64,000 nt of DNA from positions 1,612,001 through 1,676,000 of the forward strand of contig CAWFUR010000011.1 of NCBI GenBank assembly GCA_963819115.1. The letters are read 5' to 3'. A program made the translations under genes and the position numbers. Shown piece by piece: positions 25,837 to 33,304 of the stretch. The notes beneath the pieces are model-generated. The model saw only the letters and a list, made by a program, of their open reading frames with translations. It did no database searches and was not told where the DNA came from. Position 1 is the first letter of the stretch, and the number at the start of each line of letters is the position of its first letter. The DNA is from JACVRW01 sp963819115 (GTDB lineage Bacteria; Actinomycetota; Thermoleophilia; Solirubrobacterales; Thermoleophilaceae).

Positions 25837-26916
25837 ATGAAGCTGATCATCCAGATCCCGTGCTTCAACGAGGAGGCCACGCTTCCCGGAACGCTCGCCG
25901 ACCTTCCCCGCGAGGTGCCCGGTGTGGACTCCGTGGAATGGCTCGTGATCGACGACGGCTCCACCGACGGCACGGTGGCCGCGGCTCGCGAGCATGGCGT
26001 GGACCACATCGTGCGGCTCACCAACAATCGCGGGCTGGCGGCGGGGTTTCAGGCCGGGCTCGACGCCTGCCTGAAGCTCGGCGCCGACGTGATCGTGAAC
26101 ACCGACGCCGACAACCAGTACTACGGCGGCCACATCCCCCGGCTCGTGGAGCCGATCATCGCGGGCAAGGCCGATATGGTGATCGGGGACCGGGAGACGG
26201 ACAGCATCGAGCACTTCTCCCCGCTGAAGAAGTGGCTTCAGCGCTTCGGCAGTGCGGTGGTGCGGCGGGCGTCGGGCACCGGCGTGCCCGACACCACCTC
26301 GGGCTTCCGCGCCTACAACCGCGAGGCCGCGCTCCAGCTCCAGGTGGTCTCCAAGTTCACCTACACCCTGGAGTCCCTGATACAGGCCGGCAAGATGCTC
26401 GTGGCCGTAGAGCACGTTCCGGTGAAGACGAACGAGCAGACCCGTCCCTCGCGGCTGTTCCCGTCCACGTGGTCCTATGTGCGCCGCAACGGGCTCTCGA
26501 TCTTCCGGATCTACGCGCTCTACGAGCCGCTGCGGGTGTTCATGGTCGCCGCCGCCCTCGTGGCCCTCGTCGGCGTGTCCATCTGGGTGCGCTTCGCCTA
26601 CTTCTTCGTCTCCGGCGAGGGCGGCGGCCACATCCAGTCGCTGATCCTCGGCGCCACGCTGTTCATCGTGGCCGTGCAGCTCGCCGCGCTCGGCGTGGTC
26701 GGGGACATTCTCGCGGGGAGCCGCGTGCTCCAGCAGCGGATCCTCGAGCGCGTCCGCCGGGTGGAGCTTCAGCTCGGTGTGAGCCCCTCTCACTACGAGC
26801 CGGGAACCGAGGGCGGCGAGCAGGGCTCCACCACCGGCGCCAACGCCGGTGAGGCCACGGGCAAGTCCGAGCCCGCGAGCCCTGGACACCGCGCGCCCGA
26901 GGAGCTGCGCCTGTGA
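25837..26916 (+). CDS. Family 2 glycosyltransferase (polyprenyl-phosphate sugar synthase-like)
   Basis: 359 residues with an inverting GT-A domain: LIIQIPCFNEEATLPGTLADLP, WLVIDDGSTDGTV, NRGLAAGFQAGLDA, NTDADNQYYGGHIPRLV (DxD-like metal site) and IGDRETD. Two C-terminal membrane helices (FMVAAALVALVGVSIWVRFAYFF; LGATLFIVAVQLAALGVVGD) and a hydrophilic tail follow, the layout of DPM1/GtrB-type enzymes that charge polyprenyl phosphate with a sugar. ATG 25837 has ggagag six bases upstream. It ends in a GTGA overlap with the methyltransferase gene and starts the plus-strand glycan operon. Probably makes the lipid-linked donor for GT-C enzymes. Confidence 0.88.
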   Translation: MKLIIQIPCFNEEATLPGTLADLPREVPGVDSVEWLVIDDGSTDGTVAAAREHGVDHIVRLTNNRGLAAGFQAGLDACLKLGADVIVNTDADNQYYGGHIPRLVEPIIAGKADMVIGDRETDSIEHFSPLKKWLQRFGSAVVRRASGTGVPDTTSGFRAYNREAALQLQVVSKFTYTLESLIQAGKMLVAVEHVPVKTNEQTRPSRLFPSTWSYVRRNGLSIFRIYALYEPLRVFMVAAALVALVGVSIWVRFAYFFVSGEGGGHIQSLILGATLFIVAVQLAALGVVGDILAGSRVLQQRILERVRRVELQLGVSPSHYEPGTEGGEQGSTTGANAGEATGKSEPASPGHRAPEELRL

Positions 26917-27533
26917 GCGACAGCGCCGCGGCCAGCGTCCCCACCGGCAACACCTTCGACAAGTACGGCTCCACCAACCCGGTGGTCAGGCGGCTGATGA
27001 CCGGCTTCCACGCCGCGCTCGACGATCTCTGGTCCGCGGCCGCACCCGAGACCGTGCTCGACGTGGGGTGCGGCGAGGGCGTGCTCACCTACGAGTGGGC
27101 CGAGCGGCTGGGCGACCGGCGCATCGTGGGAATCGACCTCGACGATCCCAAGCTGCGCGCCGAGTGGGAGACCCGCCGCCGCGCGAACCTGGAGTTCCGG
27201 GCCGAGGAGGCCACCGCACTTTCGTTCGGCGACGGCGAGTTCGACCTGGCCACCGCGATCGAGGTCCTCGAGCACGTGCCCGAGCCCGAGGCCACCGTGG
27301 CCGAGATGGCACGCGTGGCCCGGCGCAGGGTGCTGGTGTCCGTGCCCCGCGAGCCGCTCTGGCGCGGGCTGAACATGGGCCGCGGTGCCTACGTGCGCGA
27401 GCTCGGCAACACCCCCGGCCACGTGAACCACTGGTCGAAGCGCGGTTTCGTGTCGATGCTCTCGCGCTACGGAAGGGTCGAGCAGGTGCGCTCGCCATTC
27501 CCGTGGACGATGCTCCTCGTCCGCGTGGACTAG
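26913..27533 (+). CDS. Class I SAM-dependent methyltransferase
   Basis: 206 residues, methyltransferase type 11 fold: VLDVGCGEGVLTYEWAERLG (motif I), IVGIDLDDPK (acidic end of strand 2), FRAEEATALSFGDGEFDLATAIEVLEHVPEPE (motifs II/III split around 27200-27300). The EVLEHVPEPE motif is typical of lipid/quinone or glycan methyltransferases. Starts at GTG overlapping the GT2 stop. The flippase gene follows after five bases. The methylated substrate is probably a lipid-linked sugar intermediate, from context only. Confidence 0.82.
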   Translation: MSDSAAASVPTGNTFDKYGSTNPVVRRLMTGFHAALDDLWSAAAPETVLDVGCGEGVLTYEWAERLGDRRIVGIDLDDPKLRAEWETRRRANLEFRAEEATALSFGDGEFDLATAIEVLEHVPEPEATVAEMARVARRRVLVSVPREPLWRGLNMGRGAYVRELGNTPGHVNHWSKRGFVSMLSRYGRVEQVRSPFPWTMLLVRVD

Positions 27534-27538
27534 GAACC

Positions 27539-28873
27539 ATGTCCCCCGAGATGGAGGCGACCACGCCCGAGGCGGGGCCCGCGCGCCGTGGCTACGGGCG
27601 CGGAGCCGCGATCCTGTCGGCCGGGATCGGCATCACGGGGGTCATCACCTTCGCCTACTTCTCGCTGGCCAGCCACGCGCTGTCGGAGGACGAGTACGGC
27701 GGCGTGGCCCTGCTCTGGTCGGCGATCTTCATCACCGTCTCCGTGCTCTACCGGCCGGTGGAGCAGCTGCTGTCCCGGACGATCGCCGATCACGACGCAC
27801 GCGGCATCCCGGGAAACGACGCGCTGAGGGTGGCGGCCACCATCCAGCTCTCGCTCGGGCTGCTGTTCGTGGTGGTGGCGCTCGCGTTCCGCACGCGGCT
27901 CCAGGACGACCTGTTCAACGGCTCGGCCACGCTCTACTGGATCCTGATCGCGGCGGTGCTGTTCTACGCGGCGAGCTACTTCGCCCGCGGTTACCTGGCG
28001 GGACACCGCCGGTACGAGCTCTACGGCGGGCTCGTGCTGATGGAATCCATCTCGCGGTTCATGTTCGCGCTCGCGGTCACCGTGGGCATCACGAGCGGCC
28101 AGGCCGCGGTGGCGCTGGGGATGGCCGCCGCCCCGCTGCTCTCGCTGGTGGTGGTCCCCGCCGCCGTCTTCGGCCGGCTCGCTCCGGCGCCCGCCGCGCC
28201 CGTGGTGGACGAAGGGGAGGACGGGGACGGGGTTTCGCGGGAGCCCCAGTTCACCCTCTCGCGCGGTGCCGGCTTCGCGCTGGCGGTGCTGGCGATCATG
28301 CTCGCCGAGCAGACCTTCCTGAACGCCGGCCCGCTCCTGGTCCGGGCCACCGAGGGTGACGAGGGCGCGGCCCTTGCCGGGTTCGTGTTCAACGTGCTTC
28401 TGCTGGCCCGCGCCCCGCTCGTGCTCTTCCAGGCGATCCAGACGTCGATCCTTCCGCACCTCACGCGCCTCTGGGTGACCGGCGAGGGAGCCGACCCCTT
28501 CCGCCGGAGCGTGAACATCACGCTCATGGCCGTCGCGGGCTTCGCGGGCATCGTGTCGATCGTGATGCTGGCCGCCGGCCCGGCACTGATGGGAATCGTG
28601 TTCGGCGGCGACTACGAGTACAGGCGCGGCGGGCTGGTGCTGGTGTCCGTGGCGATGGGCCTGTACCTGTCCGCGGCCACCCTGAACCAAGGGCTGTTGG
28701 CCCAGGGCCGGGCCCGCCAGGCATGCGCGATCTGGGTCGGCTCGGCCACCGGCTTCGTCGGCTTTCTCCTCGTGTCCCCGATCGACGACCCGGTGTTGTC
28801 CGTTGAGGTGGCGCTGCTCGGCGCGGCCGCGTGCCTGTGCGCGCTGCTGTACAGCATGTACCGTCGCGCCTGA
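27539..28873 (+). CDS. Wzx-like polysaccharide/lipid-linked oligosaccharide flippase
   Basis: 444 residues with about twelve hydrophobic helices in the MOP/MATE-like polysaccharide exporter pattern: ILSAGIGITGVITFAYFSLAS near the start, SHALSEDEYGGVALLWSAIFI and the later LNAGPLLVRATEGDEGAALAGF. The loop carrying VVDEGEDGDGVSREPQ is a long acidic cytoplasmic segment. Flippases of this type move undecaprenyl-linked units across the membrane, which fits the upstream GT2 and methyltransferase genes. ATG 27539 is used because the frame upstream only shadows the methyltransferase gene. Confidence 0.82.
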   Translation: MSPEMEATTPEAGPARRGYGRGAAILSAGIGITGVITFAYFSLASHALSEDEYGGVALLWSAIFITVSVLYRPVEQLLSRTIADHDARGIPGNDALRVAATIQLSLGLLFVVVALAFRTRLQDDLFNGSATLYWILIAAVLFYAASYFARGYLAGHRRYELYGGLVLMESISRFMFALAVTVGITSGQAAVALGMAAAPLLSLVVVPAAVFGRLAPAPAAPVVDEGEDGDGVSREPQFTLSRGAGFALAVLAIMLAEQTFLNAGPLLVRATEGDEGAALAGFVFNVLLLARAPLVLFQAIQTSILPHLTRLWVTGEGADPFRRSVNITLMAVAGFAGIVSIVMLAAGPALMGIVFGGDYEYRRGGLVLVSVAMGLYLSAATLNQGLLAQGRARQACAIWVGSATGFVGFLLVSPIDDPVLSVEVALLGAAACLCALLYSMYRRA

Positions 28874-28878
28874 GTCCA

Positions 28879-29604
28879 GTGGCCGAGTTCGTGGTCATTC
28901 CCCCGCGCTTCAACGGACCGCCGGCCAGCGCAAACGGCGGCTACACGTGCGGAGTGGTGGCGCGGCTGGTGGGGGCCGAGGTCTGCCAGGTCTCGCTGCG
29001 CTCCCCTCCCCCACTCGATCACCGGCTGTCCGCCACGCGTCACGCCGGCGGGCGCGTGGATCTCCACGACGGCGGGGAGATCGTGGCCGAGGGGGAGCCG
29101 TCCGAGCTGCTGCTCGACGTGCCCGAGCCGATCGCGCACGAGGAGGCTGAGGCCGCCTCGAAGGCAGGCGAGAAGGCATGGGCGGCGGCCCACCCCTTCC
29201 CCACCTGCGTGGTGTGCGGCCCGGAGCGCGCCAGCGGCGACGGCTTCCGGATCTTCCCCGGCCCGGTGGCGGGCGGCCACGGCCTGCACGCGGCCACATG
29301 GACTCCGGCCGAGGCGCTCGCCGGGGACGACGGCTTCGTGGCCCCGGAATGCGTCTGGGCCGCGCTGGACTGCCCCACCAGCGCGCCCGTCGCCAACTTC
29401 GGGCATGGTCCGCCGGTGGTGCTGGCCCGGCTCACCGCCCGGCTCGGCTGCGGGGTGCAGGCGGGCGAGCGGCACTCGGTGCTGTCCTGGCCGTTGCAGC
29501 TCGACGGCCGCAAGCGGCACTCTGCCTGCGCGCTGTTCGACGACGCGGGCCGGCTGATCTGCGCTTCGCAGGCGCTGTGGATCGAGCTACGCGAAGCGGC
29601 GTAG
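28879..29604 (+). CDS. Conserved hypothetical protein, probable HotDog fold
   Basis: 241 residues from GTG 28879, five bases after the flippase stop. The N-terminus has PPRFNGPPASANGGYTCGVVA, then VTLR-like QVSLRSPPPLDHRL and VPEPI. The middle has FPTCVVCGPERASGDGFRIFPG, and the C-terminus SVLSWPLQLDGRKRHSACALFDDAG followed by ASQALWIEL. I recall this layout from actinobacterial conserved proteins predicted to be double-HotDog, thioesterase-like. The CxxC (CVVC) may bind a metal. No catalytic residue is certain. It lies one base before the molybdopterin enzyme gene, which suggests joint expression. Confidence 0.6.
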   Translation: MAEFVVIPPRFNGPPASANGGYTCGVVARLVGAEVCQVSLRSPPPLDHRLSATRHAGGRVDLHDGGEIVAEGEPSELLLDVPEPIAHEEAEAASKAGEKAWAAAHPFPTCVVCGPERASGDGFRIFPGPVAGGHGLHAATWTPAEALAGDDGFVAPECVWAALDCPTSAPVANFGHGPPVVLARLTARLGCGVQAGERHSVLSWPLQLDGRKRHSACALFDDAGRLICASQALWIELREAA

Positions 29605-29605
29605 G

Positions 29606-31879
29606 ATGTCGCCCGTGAGCGCCAAGGAGACGGTCCACCATCGCACCTGTCCCTTCTGCGAGGCCACGTGTGGGCTCGAGGTCACGATGGAGGGGGACCG
29701 CGTCACAGCGGTACGGGGCGACCGCGAGGACGTGTTCAGCCAGGGGTTCATCTGCCCCAAGGCCACCGGCCTGAAGGAGCTGCACGAGGATCCCGACCGC
29801 CTCACCACTCCGCTGGTGCGCCGCGACGGCGAGCTCGTGGAGGCCACGTGGGATGAGGCCTTCGAGGAGATCGACCGCCGCCTCGCACCCATACTCGAGA
29901 CGCATGGGCGCAACGCGGTGGCGTCCTACGCGGGCAACCCGAACGCCCACAACCTCTCGTACCTGACCTTCGGCCCCGTGCTGCTGCGGGCGCTCGGCAG
30001 CCGTAACTTCTTCTCGGCCAGCACCGTGGACCAGATGCCCAAGCAGGTGTCCTCCGGACTCATGTTCGGGGCGATGCTCAGCGTGCCGGTGCCGGACGTG
30101 GACCGCTGCGACCACCTGGTGATACTCGGTGCCAACCCGCTCGTGTCGAACGGGAGCCTCATGACCGCGCCCAACATGCGCGGCCGGCTGCGGGGCATCC
30201 GCGAGCGCGGCGGCAAGATCGTGGTGGTGGACCCGCGGCGGACGCGGACCGCGGACGTGGCCGACGAGCACCACTTCATCCGTCCCGGCACCGACGCCCT
30301 GCTGCTTGCGGGCATGGCCGCCACGCTGATCGACGAGTCGCTGGTGGATCCCGGTCCACTCGCCGAGCACCTGGAGGGACTCGAGGAGGTCTGCGAGCTA
30401 CTGAGCGACCTCAGCGCCGAGAGGGTCGCGCCGGCCACCGGCATCCCGCCGGAGGAGATCCGCCGGATGGCGCGCGAGCTGGCGGGCGCGGAGCGGGCGG
30501 CCGTGTACGCCCGCATCGGAAGCACCACCCAGGAGTTCGGGACCCTGGCCAGCTGGCTGGTGGACGTGCTGAACGTGCTCACCGGCAACCTCGACCGCGA
30601 GGGCGGCGCGATGTTCCCGCTGGCCGCCGCGGGGCAGCGCAACTCGAGCGGGGCGCCCGGCGAGGGCCGGGGCGTGACGCTCGGGCGCTGGACCAGCCGC
30701 GTCCGTGGCCTGCCCGAGTCGTTCGGCGAGCTGCCGGTGGCCGCGCTCGCCGAGGAGATCGACACGCCCGGCGACGACCGCGTGCGCGCCCTGATCACGG
30801 TGGCCGGCAACCCGGTGGTGTCGACCCCCAACAGCGGGCGTCTCGAGGAGGCGCTCGGGAAGCTCGACTTCATGCTGGCGGTGGACATCTACGTGAACGA
30901 GACCACTCGCCACGCGGACGTGATCCTCCCGGCACCCGAGCCGCTGGCGAAGGGCCACTACGACCTGGCGCTCTACCAACTGGCGGTCCGCAGCGTCGCC
31001 AACTACTCGCCCCCGATCCTCGACCACCGCGGCCCGGCCGAGTGGGAGGTGCTGCTGCGCCTGGCGGGGATCGTCTCGGGCCAGGGCCCGAACGCCGACA
31101 CGGATGCCCTGGACCGCATGGTCATCGAGACGCTGGTGGCACGCGAGGTGGCCGGCGCCCACTCGCCCGTGGCCGGCCGCGACCCGGCCGAGCTGCTCGA
31201 AGGGCTGGAGCCGCGACGGGGCCCGGAGCGGGTGCTCGACCTCCTCCTGCGCACCGGCCCGTTCGGCGACGGCTTCGGGAGCCGGCCCGGCGGGTTGACC
31301 CTCGACCTGCTCGAGCGCAACCCGCACGGCATCGACTTCGGGCCCCCACGCCCGCGCATCCCCGAGGTGCTGCGCACCGCCTCGGGACGGATCGAGCTCG
31401 CCCCTGCCCCGATCGTGGCCGACCTGCCCAGGCTGGCGGCCGCCGCCGACCGCCCCGTGAACGGCGGGATGGTCCTGATCGGCCGCCGCCAGCTCCGGTC
31501 CAACAACTCGTGGATGCACAACCTGCCCAACCTGGTGAAGGGCAAGGACAGCTGCACGATGCTGGTGAACCCCGGCGATGCGTCCCGGCTCGGCCTGGTG
31601 GACGGCGAGCGGGCGCTCGTCACGTCGGCGGCGGGCTCGCTGGAGGCGCCGGTTCAGGTGAGCGACGAGATGATGGCCGGAGTCGTGTCCATCCCCCACG
31701 GCTGGGGGCACGACGTGCCCGGCACGCGCACGGTGGTGGCCGGCGAGCACCCGGGCGTGAACAGCAACCTGCTGGCCGACGAGAGCATGGTGGAGCCGGT
31801 GAGCGGAAACGCGGTGCTCAACGGCATCCCCGTGGAGGTGGCGCCGGTGCGGGCACCGCTCCTGACCACGGCGCGTTAG
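29606..31879 (+). CDS. Molybdopterin-dependent oxidoreductase (formate dehydrogenase-like)
   Basis: 757 residues of the DMSO reductase superfamily. An N-terminal [4Fe-4S] site is visible: CPFCEATCGLEV and, 35 residues on, GFICPKATGLKEL. The Mo/MGD-binding regions follow: YAGNPNAHNLSY, SASTVDQMPKQVSS, LVILGANPLVSNGS, VVVDPRRTRTADVAD, HFIRPGTDALL and TGNLDREGGAMF. The C-terminal barrel has NNSWMHNLPNLVKG and a WGHDVPG cap. No Cys/Sec is present at the Mo-ligand position (STVDQ), so formate dehydrogenase activity is doubtful; related enzymes act on diverse substrates. No Tat signal, so cytoplasmic. It ends inside repeat R3. Confidence 0.83.
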   Translation: MSPVSAKETVHHRTCPFCEATCGLEVTMEGDRVTAVRGDREDVFSQGFICPKATGLKELHEDPDRLTTPLVRRDGELVEATWDEAFEEIDRRLAPILETHGRNAVASYAGNPNAHNLSYLTFGPVLLRALGSRNFFSASTVDQMPKQVSSGLMFGAMLSVPVPDVDRCDHLVILGANPLVSNGSLMTAPNMRGRLRGIRERGGKIVVVDPRRTRTADVADEHHFIRPGTDALLLAGMAATLIDESLVDPGPLAEHLEGLEEVCELLSDLSAERVAPATGIPPEEIRRMARELAGAERAAVYARIGSTTQEFGTLASWLVDVLNVLTGNLDREGGAMFPLAAAGQRNSSGAPGEGRGVTLGRWTSRVRGLPESFGELPVAALAEEIDTPGDDRVRALITVAGNPVVSTPNSGRLEEALGKLDFMLAVDIYVNETTRHADVILPAPEPLAKGHYDLALYQLAVRSVANYSPPILDHRGPAEWEVLLRLAGIVSGQGPNADTDALDRMVIETLVAREVAGAHSPVAGRDPAELLEGLEPRRGPERVLDLLLRTGPFGDGFGSRPGGLTLDLLERNPHGIDFGPPRPRIPEVLRTASGRIELAPAPIVADLPRLAAAADRPVNGGMVLIGRRQLRSNNSWMHNLPNLVKGKDSCTMLVNPGDASRLGLVDGERALVTSAAGSLEAPVQVSDEMMAGVVSIPHGWGHDVPGTRTVVAGEHPGVNSNLLADESMVEPVSGNAVLNGIPVEVAPVRAPLLTTAR

Positions 31880-31936
31880 CGAGGAGCGGAGCCCGATCGT
31901 TGATCGGGCGGAGCACCGGAGCATGCCATCTATATC
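31878..31936 (+). repeat. REP-like repeat R3 (single unit)
   Basis: Begins at the stop codon of the molybdopterin gene and ends past the stop codon of the convergent zinc-ribbon gene (31932-31930), so it is the whole intergenic region. Head agcgaggagcg, core cccgatcgttgatcggg (31892-31908), tail gagcaccggagcatg, then ctatatc. Confidence 0.82.
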
Positions 31937-32166
31937 GCTTGGAGCATCGATGCGCCGCAGCTGCGGCACTCCACGTCGGCCGTGTCCGACATCCGGGCAA
32001 TGGTGGAGTGGGCGCCGCAGTTCGGGCACTCGGAGCGCAGCTCGAACCGGTGCAGGCAGGACACGCACCTGTAGCGGCCGGCGAGATTCGTTCCGCGCAG
32101 CGCCGGCTCCCCGCAGGATGGACACTGCGGGCCCGTGCGCGTGGTCTGGTCCGCGGCTGCGGGCAT
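31930..32166 (-). CDS. Small double zinc-ribbon protein
   Basis: 78 residues from ATG 32166 with four CxxC knuckles: CPSCG and CVSC (first ribbon), CPNCG and CRSCG (second). This makes two treble-clef/zinc-ribbon modules with a basic LAGRYRC linker. Such proteins usually act as nucleic-acid or protein adaptors, but none can be named. TACGGT six bases before the ATG suggests a leaderless mRNA. A longer in-frame extension upstream is translated repeat DNA (R4) and is not accepted. Gene is bounded by R3 and R4. Confidence 0.68.
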   Translation of the reverse strand: MPAAADQTTRTGPQCPSCGEPALRGTNLAGRYRCVSCLHRFELRSECPNCGAHSTIARMSDTADVECRSCGASMLQAI

Positions 32167-32172
32167 ATGACA

Positions 32173-32178
32173 ACCGTA
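32173..32178 (-). promoter_or_regulatory. Candidate -10 box of a leaderless promoter
   Basis: TACGGT on the minus strand, six bases before the ATG at 32166. It abuts repeat array R4, which would supply the -35 region. Confidence 0.5.
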
Positions 32179-32312
32179 CCCCAGCGAGGAGCACAGCCCG
32201 ATCGGTGACATGCTCCGGTGCTCGGCCGACCAACGCTCGGCCTGCGCTCTATCCGGGATGACATGCTCCGGTGCTCGGCCGACCAACGCTCGGCCTGCGC
32301 TCCTCGCTGGGG
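32179..32312 (-). repeat. REP-like repeat array R4 with tandem and inverted parts
   Basis: Between fmt (stop at 32321-32319) and the zinc-ribbon gene. The ends are perfect 14-bp inverted repeats (ccccagcgaggagc at 32179-32192 and its complement at 32299-32312). Inside are two exact 44-bp direct repeats (32206-32249 and 32259-32302, period 53), each holding a variant hairpin core ggccgaccaacgctcggcc. The left end is a half unit in the opposite orientation. Confidence 0.85.
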
Positions 32313-32318
32313 CCGCGC

Positions 32319-33215
32319 TCAGCCGAGGGCGGGATTGCCGCGGAGATAGTCCGCCACGGCCATCGGCCGTCCGCCGGCGGGCTGCACCTCGAGCAGCTCC
32401 AGCACGCCGGATGCCGTGCCCAGCAGCAGCCGCTCGCCGTCGCGCTCGAGTGAGCCCTCGGACACGTCGCTGCCGTTCTGGCTGAGCCCGGCTCGGCGTA
32501 CCCCGAGGCGCTCCCCGTCGCCCAGCTCGATGAAGGTGCCCACGTGCGGCGTCAGCGCGCGCACGCGGCGCTCCAGCTCCTCGGCGGGCCGCTGCGGGTC
32601 GAGGCGGCGGTCGTCGCGCTCGATCTTCTCGGCGTAGGTGGCGCCCGCGTCGGGCTGCTCGCGGAACTGGAGCTGGGCATCAAGCGCCTCCACCAGCAGC
32701 TCGCCGCCCAGCACCGCCAGCCTCGCCGAGAGCGAGCCGAAGTCGTCGTCGGCCTGGATCGGCTCGCCCCGCTGCAGGCACATGGGCCCGGCGTCGAGCT
32801 CCGCGGTGGGCCGCATGATCGTGACGCCGGTCTCCTCGTCGCCCGCCTCGATGGCTCGCTCGATCGGAGCCGCGCCGCGCCAGCGGGGGAGCAGCGAGGG
32901 ATGAACGTTGTACATCTCGTGGTCCGAGAGCAGAGGCTCCTTGATCAGCGCTCCGTAGGCGCAGATGCACACCGCGGCCGGCTCCGCGGCGGCGATCCGC
33001 TCGCGCGCCTCGTCGCCGTTCACGCTGTCCGGCTGGATCGTCTCGATGCCGAGCCGCGCCGCGGCCGCGGCCACCGGGGGCGGGGACAGCTTGCGGCCGC
33101 GACCCCGAGGGCGGTCGGGGCGCGTCACCACGAGCTGCGGCCGGTGAGGCCCGGCCGCGAGACGGTCCAGGATCTCGGCCGCGAAGTCCGAGGTCCCGAG
33201 ATAGACGGTCCGCAT
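32319..33215 (-). CDS. fmt: Methionyl-tRNA formyltransferase
   Basis: 298 residues. It formylates initiator Met-tRNA using 10-formyl-THF. The N-terminal formyltransferase domain begins MRTVYLGTSDFAAEIL and has the expected VTRPDRPRGRGRKLSPPPV and CICAYGALIKEPLL. NVHPSLLPRWRGAAPIERAI carries the catalytic Asn and His, and TGVTIMRPTAELDAGP the Asp. The C-terminal barrel binds tRNA. The gene normally sits beside def and priA. Here def and priA are more than 7 kb away, on the far side of the glycolate operon. A TAGGCT box seven bases before ATG suggests its own leaderless promoter. Its 3' end runs into repeat array R4. Confidence 0.96.
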   Translation of the reverse strand: MRTVYLGTSDFAAEILDRLAAGPHRPQLVVTRPDRPRGRGRKLSPPPVAAAAARLGIETIQPDSVNGDEARERIAAAEPAAVCICAYGALIKEPLLSDHEMYNVHPSLLPRWRGAAPIERAIEAGDEETGVTIMRPTAELDAGPMCLQRGEPIQADDDFGSLSARLAVLGGELLVEALDAQLQFREQPDAGATYAEKIERDDRRLDPQRPAEELERRVRALTPHVGTFIELGDGERLGVRRAGLSQNGSDVSEGSLERDGERLLLGTASGVLELLEVQPAGGRPMAVADYLRGNPALG

Positions 33216-33222
33216 CGCCGCG

Positions 33223-33228
33223 AGCCTA
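33223..33228 (-). promoter_or_regulatory. Candidate -10 box of a leaderless promoter
   Basis: TAGGCT on the minus strand, seven bases before the fmt ATG. No Shine-Dalgarno sequence lies between. Confidence 0.5.
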
Positions 33229-33304
33229 GAGCTTCCGCCCGAGGGTTTCCCTCCATCCCGACCCGGGAACCTGTGCGGCGAGCAACGAGGGAGGAGAGCT
33301 CGAC

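Noticed and set aside
32167..32286. N-terminal extension of the zinc-ribbon protein
   Set aside because: The extra frame is translated repeat R4; the leaderless-type TACGGT box and the sequence itself support ATG 32166.
32206..32302. CRISPR array
   Set aside because: Two 44-bp repeats with a nine-base gap and homologous copies elsewhere; no spacer-sized unique sequences and no cas genes.
21200..32320. Composite transposon bounded by the repeat copies
   Set aside because: No transposase, no target-site duplication, and the copies have inconsistent relative orientation.
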